Below, one piece after another: positions 60,583 through 64,000 of a stretch of 64,000 nucleotides of DNA. Origin of the DNA: Nitrincola sp. A-D6 (GTDB taxonomy: Bacteria > Pseudomonadota > Gammaproteobacteria > Pseudomonadales > Balneatricaceae); assembly GCF_000764495.1 (NCBI RefSeq), contig NZ_JRLB01000038.1, positions 1-64,000 on the forward strand, read 5' to 3'. The translations under genes were made by a program, and so were the position numbers. Under the pieces are notes generated by a model, which was not told the DNA's origin, ran no database searches, and worked only from the letters and a program-made list of their open reading frames with translations. How positions within the stretch are numbered: the first letter of the stretch is position 1; every line of letters begins with the position of its first letter.

Positions 60583-61521
60583 TTGCTCAGTTGGATAAAC
60601 TCGCTCAGGAATGTAAAGCAAACACCCGATCGCGCTGGCCTGTGCATCAGCCGTGATTCCCTATGCCTTGTGCAGGCTAATCCAGCCGGCCACCCTGATG
60701 CTTTCAGCCTGACGCACTCTTTACAAGAAGTCACACAATCTCCCGAGCAAGTCCTGGAAATATTAAAAAACTGGGTTAATGAACTGGGTTTACAGCATGC
60801 TGGCGTCATACTGACGCTGGAACAGGAAGCCTTTGAGCTGATCCAGATGGATAAACCCGATGTGCCTGATACCGACCTGAAAGCCGCTACCCACTGGAAG
60901 CTTCAGGAGTACCTGGAATACCCGGTAACCGATGCCATCAGTGATATTTTTGAAGTTCCTGAAGGGCGCCATGGCCACTCCAACCAGTTATTCGTGGCTG
61001 TTACACGACGAAGCTTGTTGGAAAAGCGCGTCAAACTCATCAGGGATGCTGGCCTCAGACCCACCTATATCGATATAGCTCAATTGGCGATGCGTAACCT
61101 TGTGGAGCAGCGTCTGCAAACCAATGACACTCTAGGCATCGTGCATTTCCACCCCAATGACAGTCGCTTGTATATCTGTCGCAATGACCAGTTTTATATC
61201 ACCCGGGTTATCAACCTGGGCCTGAACAGCCTGATAACTGATGACGAAATGCAACAACTACAGCTCGTTGACCAGTTCTCACTCGAAGTACAGCGGACCA
61301 TGGACTATTACGATAGCCATTTTGGTCAGTCACCCGTCCGACAGCTACACTTTCTTGATCGCAGCGGTCAGCTCAACTGGCTTCCGGATGCCGTGACTAA
61401 CATGCTGGGTATCAAAGCGGCACGGGTAGATATGCCGCAAAATACTAACCAGCAAAACCTCATTCAGCCCGACCTTGCTCCGCTAGCCTGGGGTGGACTC
61501 ATTGGGAGACTGAGCCAATGA
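60583..61521 (+). CDS. mshI: MSHA pilus biogenesis protein MshI (PilM-like)
   Basis: 312 residues, actin-like PilM fold: GLCISRDSLCLVQANP at the N terminus, HWKLQEYLEYPVTDAISDIF and the DYYDSHFGQSPVRQLHFLDR block typical of MshI. It forms the inner-membrane platform with the PilN-like partner. TTG start (MLSWINSLRNVK); a 206-bp gap after prmB holds its promoter, not clearly recognised. ATGA overlap with the next gene. Confidence 0.88.
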   Translation: MLSWINSLRNVKQTPDRAGLCISRDSLCLVQANPAGHPDAFSLTHSLQEVTQSPEQVLEILKNWVNELGLQHAGVILTLEQEAFELIQMDKPDVPDTDLKAATHWKLQEYLEYPVTDAISDIFEVPEGRHGHSNQLFVAVTRRSLLEKRVKLIRDAGLRPTYIDIAQLAMRNLVEQRLQTNDTLGIVHFHPNDSRLYICRNDQFYITRVINLGLNSLITDDEMQQLQLVDQFSLEVQRTMDYYDSHFGQSPVRQLHFLDRSGQLNWLPDAVTNMLGIKAARVDMPQNTNQQNLIQPDLAPLAWGGLIGRLSQ

Positions 61522-62165
61522 GTCAACGCCAGGAAGTCAATCTTTATCAGAGTGATCTGCATGAAAAGCGTGAGCAGCTGACCGCCAGACACATGCTTGT
61601 CATTATCGCTGTGGCACTGTTATTGATGCTGCTTTATAGCGGCTGGACAGCCTACTCACTTAACAGCTTAAAGCAGGACAATCAGCAACTGACAGCTCAA
61701 CTGAATCAGCAACGTCAGACAGTGACAGAACTGGCCTCAATGACCCGCCCAGAAGCAGACCCCAGACTGTTACAACACACACGTCGGCTGGAAAACGAAA
61801 TACGTCACTTGCGCGCTTTACGTGAAACCGCACTGATTCCACTGGACGCAGCAGATCCTGAACAGTTCCTGCGAGGTCTGGCACGCCAAAGACCCGACGG
61901 CCTCTGGCTTACGGGCATTCATTTGGCAGGCCTGGGGCAGGACATCCTGCTGCAAGGTCGAGTAATGAATGCCGAACTGCTACCCATTTATATTGATCTG
62001 CTGGGCATTGAACCTGCTTTTACAGGTCTTGTATTCCACACACTGGAAATCAATCAGCCTGGCAGTGATGTCGGTGAAGACGATTCAGCCGCACTAACCT
62101 TCAGGCTGGTAGCGGGGTGCAAGACTCAGGGCTGCTCCCTGGACAACGGAGGGAGCACACCATGA
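61518..62165 (+). CDS. MSHA biogenesis PilN-like protein (MshI2)
   Basis: 215 residues: short cytoplasmic start QEVNLYQSDLHEKRE (binds the PilM-like partner), one TM helix (about 27-46), a coiled-coil stretch (about 48-75) and a ferredoxin-like PilN domain (EQFLRGLARQRPDGLWLTGI). ATGA overlaps at both ends show tight coupling. Confidence 0.87.
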   Translation: MSQRQEVNLYQSDLHEKREQLTARHMLVIIAVALLLMLLYSGWTAYSLNSLKQDNQQLTAQLNQQRQTVTELASMTRPEADPRLLQHTRRLENEIRHLRALRETALIPLDAADPEQFLRGLARQRPDGLWLTGIHLAGLGQDILLQGRVMNAELLPIYIDLLGIEPAFTGLVFHTLEINQPGSDVGEDDSAALTFRLVAGCKTQGCSLDNGGSTP

Positions 62166-62866
62166 AAATCTGGGTTCAAATCTCTCAGCAAATTGAAAAA
62201 CGTTCGTTACGTGAGCGCAGCATCCTGCTGGCTGTCGCGCTACTGATTGTACTGCTACTAACAGACACCTTGCTTACTGATCCAGACCGCCGTGAGATAG
62301 TGCAGCAAACACAACGGCTCACCAGTCAGCACGCAGAGCTGAATACACTCAAAACACAGGAGACTGAATTACTTCAGAGCCTGTCGGCTGATCCAAACAT
62401 TGCACTGCGTGAGCGCGCTACCTACCTGGAAGCGGAAGTCCTGCATGCACGTGAAGCCCTTGACCAGGAATTTGCCCGTTTCATTTCACCCGATCAAATG
62501 AACAGTGCACTCAGAGCACTGGTTGGCGTTACCGAAGGCGTTAGCCTGCACTCATTACGGAGCCTTCCTACTGAGATCGTTTTTTCAGCACCTGAAACAG
62601 ATCCTGATAGTAATGCAGAAGCCGATACAGACACAGAGCAAACCGATCTACCGGAAGAGGTTGCCTCCGGTGTTTATCGGCGCGGTGTAGAGCTGGAGCT
62701 GACCGGCAACTACCATGGTTTGGTACGCTACCTTGATATGCTCAGCGAACTGCCCTGGGTCATCAGTTGGGAGCAAGTGCAAGTTCTCAGTGACAAGTAT
62801 CCAGATACACTGTTTCGTCTGCGACTGTATACGCTGACTCTGGATGAGGGCTGGCTACGTGTGTAA
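62162..62866 (+). CDS. mshJ: MSHA biogenesis protein MshJ (PilO-like)
   Basis: 234 residues from ATG 62162; the in-frame ATG 62117 lies within the previous gene. One TM helix (ILLAVALLIVLLLTDTLL, about 20-38), coiled coil (about 45-100) and a C-terminal PilO-like domain (ELELTGNYHGLVRYLDMLSE, LPWVISWEQVQVLSDKYP). An acidic insert near residues 145-165 (DPDSNAEADTDTEQTD) is unusual. Partner of the PilN-like protein in the alignment subcomplex. Confidence 0.87.
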   Translation: MKIWVQISQQIEKRSLRERSILLAVALLIVLLLTDTLLTDPDRREIVQQTQRLTSQHAELNTLKTQETELLQSLSADPNIALRERATYLEAEVLHAREALDQEFARFISPDQMNSALRALVGVTEGVSLHSLRSLPTEIVFSAPETDPDSNAEADTDTEQTDLPEEVASGVYRRGVELELTGNYHGLVRYLDMLSELPWVISWEQVQVLSDKYPDTLFRLRLYTLTLDEGWLRV

Positions 62867-63236
62867 ACAAGTTTTTTCCACTTATTTATTCGGCTTGTGC
62901 CTCTTTTTCGGTACCCCTTTGGCTGCACAGGACCGTAATTTAAATTTTGCTGATCCCTTGCGGCCTTTCAGTTATGCACAAACGTTAACGCCCGCACAAG
63001 AGGCTCAGGCACGCCTGCATTTGCAAGCCATTCTGACGGGTAATCGCGGGGCCTATGCTGTCATCAACAACCAGCCAGTTTCCGCGGGCGATGAAGTGGA
63101 TGGCTACACCATATTGCAAATCAATAATGGCTCCGTAACGCTGGCCAAAAACAATGCTAAAAAAGTGATTATGCAGTCACACACGCTGACGCTTGATCCA
63201 TACGCTGAGACTCAACACAGCAGGAGCGAGCCATGA
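62859..63236 (+). CDS. mshK: MSHA biogenesis protein MshK (PilP-like)
   Basis: About 125 residues: signal peptide (VFSTYLFGLCLFFGTPLAAQ), then LNFADPLRPF and AYAVINNQPVSAGDEVDGYT, as in MshK. GTG 62859, preceded by GAGGG at good spacing, is preferred; ATG 62844 adds five residues and deepens overlap with mshJ. Its TGA overlaps the mshE ATG (ATGA), so no gap for the secretin gene mshL exists here. Confidence 0.82.
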   Translation: MCKQVFSTYLFGLCLFFGTPLAAQDRNLNFADPLRPFSYAQTLTPAQEAQARLHLQAILTGNRGAYAVINNQPVSAGDEVDGYTILQINNGSVTLAKNNAKKVIMQSHTLTLDPYAETQHSRSEP

Positions 63237-64000
63237 CAGAACAGGCCAACATAACTGCACAGACTGCTGCACCACGCCGTCAGAAAATTCGCTTGGGTGA
63301 CCTGCTGGTAGAAAAGAAAGTCATCACCCCGGCCCAGTTGGATAAAGCCCTGGCGGAACAGAAAAAAACCGGCACCCGCCTGGGACGCATGCTGATTACA
63401 CTCGGCTTTATCAATGAACAGGGGCTAATGGACTTTTTGGCAGAGCAGTTAAAAATCCCCTACGTCGATCTGCGCCATTTTCAACTGCGCCCCGCTACGG
63501 TCAAACTGCTGCCAGAAACTCTGGCTCGACGTTTTCGTGCCATAGTGCTGGAAGATAAACCGGATGGCCTGCTGGTAGGTTTGTCGGACCCAACCGATAT
63601 ATTTATCCAGGATGAAATCAGTCGGCTACTGAAACGCCCAGTATCTACAGCGATTGTGCGTGAAACTGATGTACTCAATGCCTTTGATTCCATGTACCGT
63701 CGCACGGATGAAATCAGCTCCATTGCTGAAGAACTGGGTGAAGAACTGGCAGAAAGTGATTTTGACCTGGCACAACTGGCTCGCGGAGCTGATGTCACAG
63801 ATGCGCCTGTAGTTCGCCTGCTGCAGTCATTGTTTGAGGATGCCATTCAGGTCAAAGCGTCAGATATCCATATTGAACCGGATGAAAACGTGTTACGCCT
63901 GCGCCAGCGTATCGATGGTGTGCTGCAAGAGCAGATCATGAAGGAGAAGCGCATCGCACCGGCGCTGGTTTCCCGATTGAAGCTGATGGGCGGGTTGAAT
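63233..64000 (+). CDS. mshE: MSHA pilus assembly ATPase MshE, partial at window end
   Basis: The first 256 residues are in the window. Residues about 19-70 form the MshEN c-di-GMP-binding module: KIRLGDLLVEKKVITPAQLD then GTRLGRMLITLGFINEQGLM, a tandem RLGxxL repeat. The GspE-type N-terminal domain follows (VRLLQSLFEDAIQVKASDIH, then IHIEPDE). Walker motifs lie beyond the edge. c-di-GMP binding would tie pilus extension to surface attachment signals. The start overlaps mshK. Confidence 0.9.
   Translation, partial: MTEQANITAQTAAPRRQKIRLGDLLVEKKVITPAQLDKALAEQKKTGTRLGRMLITLGFINEQGLMDFLAEQLKIPYVDLRHFQLRPATVKLLPETLARRFRAIVLEDKPDGLLVGLSDPTDIFIQDEISRLLKRPVSTAIVRETDVLNAFDSMYRRTDEISSIAEELGEELAESDFDLAQLARGADVTDAPVVRLLQSLFEDAIQVKASDIHIEPDENVLRLRQRIDGVLQEQIMKEKRIAPALVSRLKLMGGLN

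Overview
The window is a chromosomal stretch of a gammaproteobacterium. GC content is about one half by eye, apart from one AT-rich island in the LPS locus. Gene order resembles Pseudomonas and its relatives: tkt-epd-pgk-fba; metK-rsmE-gshB-tonB-yqgE-ruvX-pyrR-pyrB-pyrC'; pilT-pilU; yggS, yggT-metX-metW-DUF4426-rdgB-hemW; lptM-lysA-dapF-DUF484-xerC-yigB. MSHA pilus genes and a single-Cache chemoreceptor suggest an aquatic or marine lineage, perhaps Oceanospirillales-like. That placement is inference. I see no tRNA, rRNA, prophage, transposase or CRISPR array.

Layout. 1-100: REP-type palindromes. 106-5450 (minus): central carbon operon. 5698-13530 (plus): SAM synthesis, glutathione, a TonB-like protein and pyrimidine genes, including a catalytically dead dihydroorotase-like subunit. 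13549-15787 (minus): twitching motility ATPases. 15878-22220 (plus): yggS, then a decayed hicAB locus where relatives carry proC, then the methionine/XTPase/HemW run. 22229-26806 (minus): lysine/cell-wall and XerC operon. 27023-28936: chemoreceptor. 28962-44286: a large LPS/lipid A region. It holds a likely amino-sugar lipid A modification set (NaxD-like deacetylase, GtrA flippase, GT2, ArnT-like transferase), waaA, msbA, a late acyltransferase, several core glycosyltransferases, and an AT-rich island with a WaaL/Wzy-type ligase, a YrbL-like kinase-fold protein and an MptE/sialyltransferase-like protein. 44452-50550: ilvE, glnE and a DUF47-Pit phosphate transporter. 50653-54324: argA and a PhoPQ-like two-component system with a PepSY protein. 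54846-60376: ilvD, an EAL-HDOD protein, an MscS-type channel and prmB. 60583-64000: MSHA pilus assembly genes, cut by the window end inside mshE.

The most striking global property is that 17 otherwise intact, mostly essential genes are broken by 21 inferred single-base losses. All are losses and none are gains, and each sits in or beside a short run of identical bases. Restoring one base at each site gives full-length proteins, so they are most likely deletion-biased sequencing or assembly errors. I annotate each such gene as one CDS spanning its pieces and give the break position.
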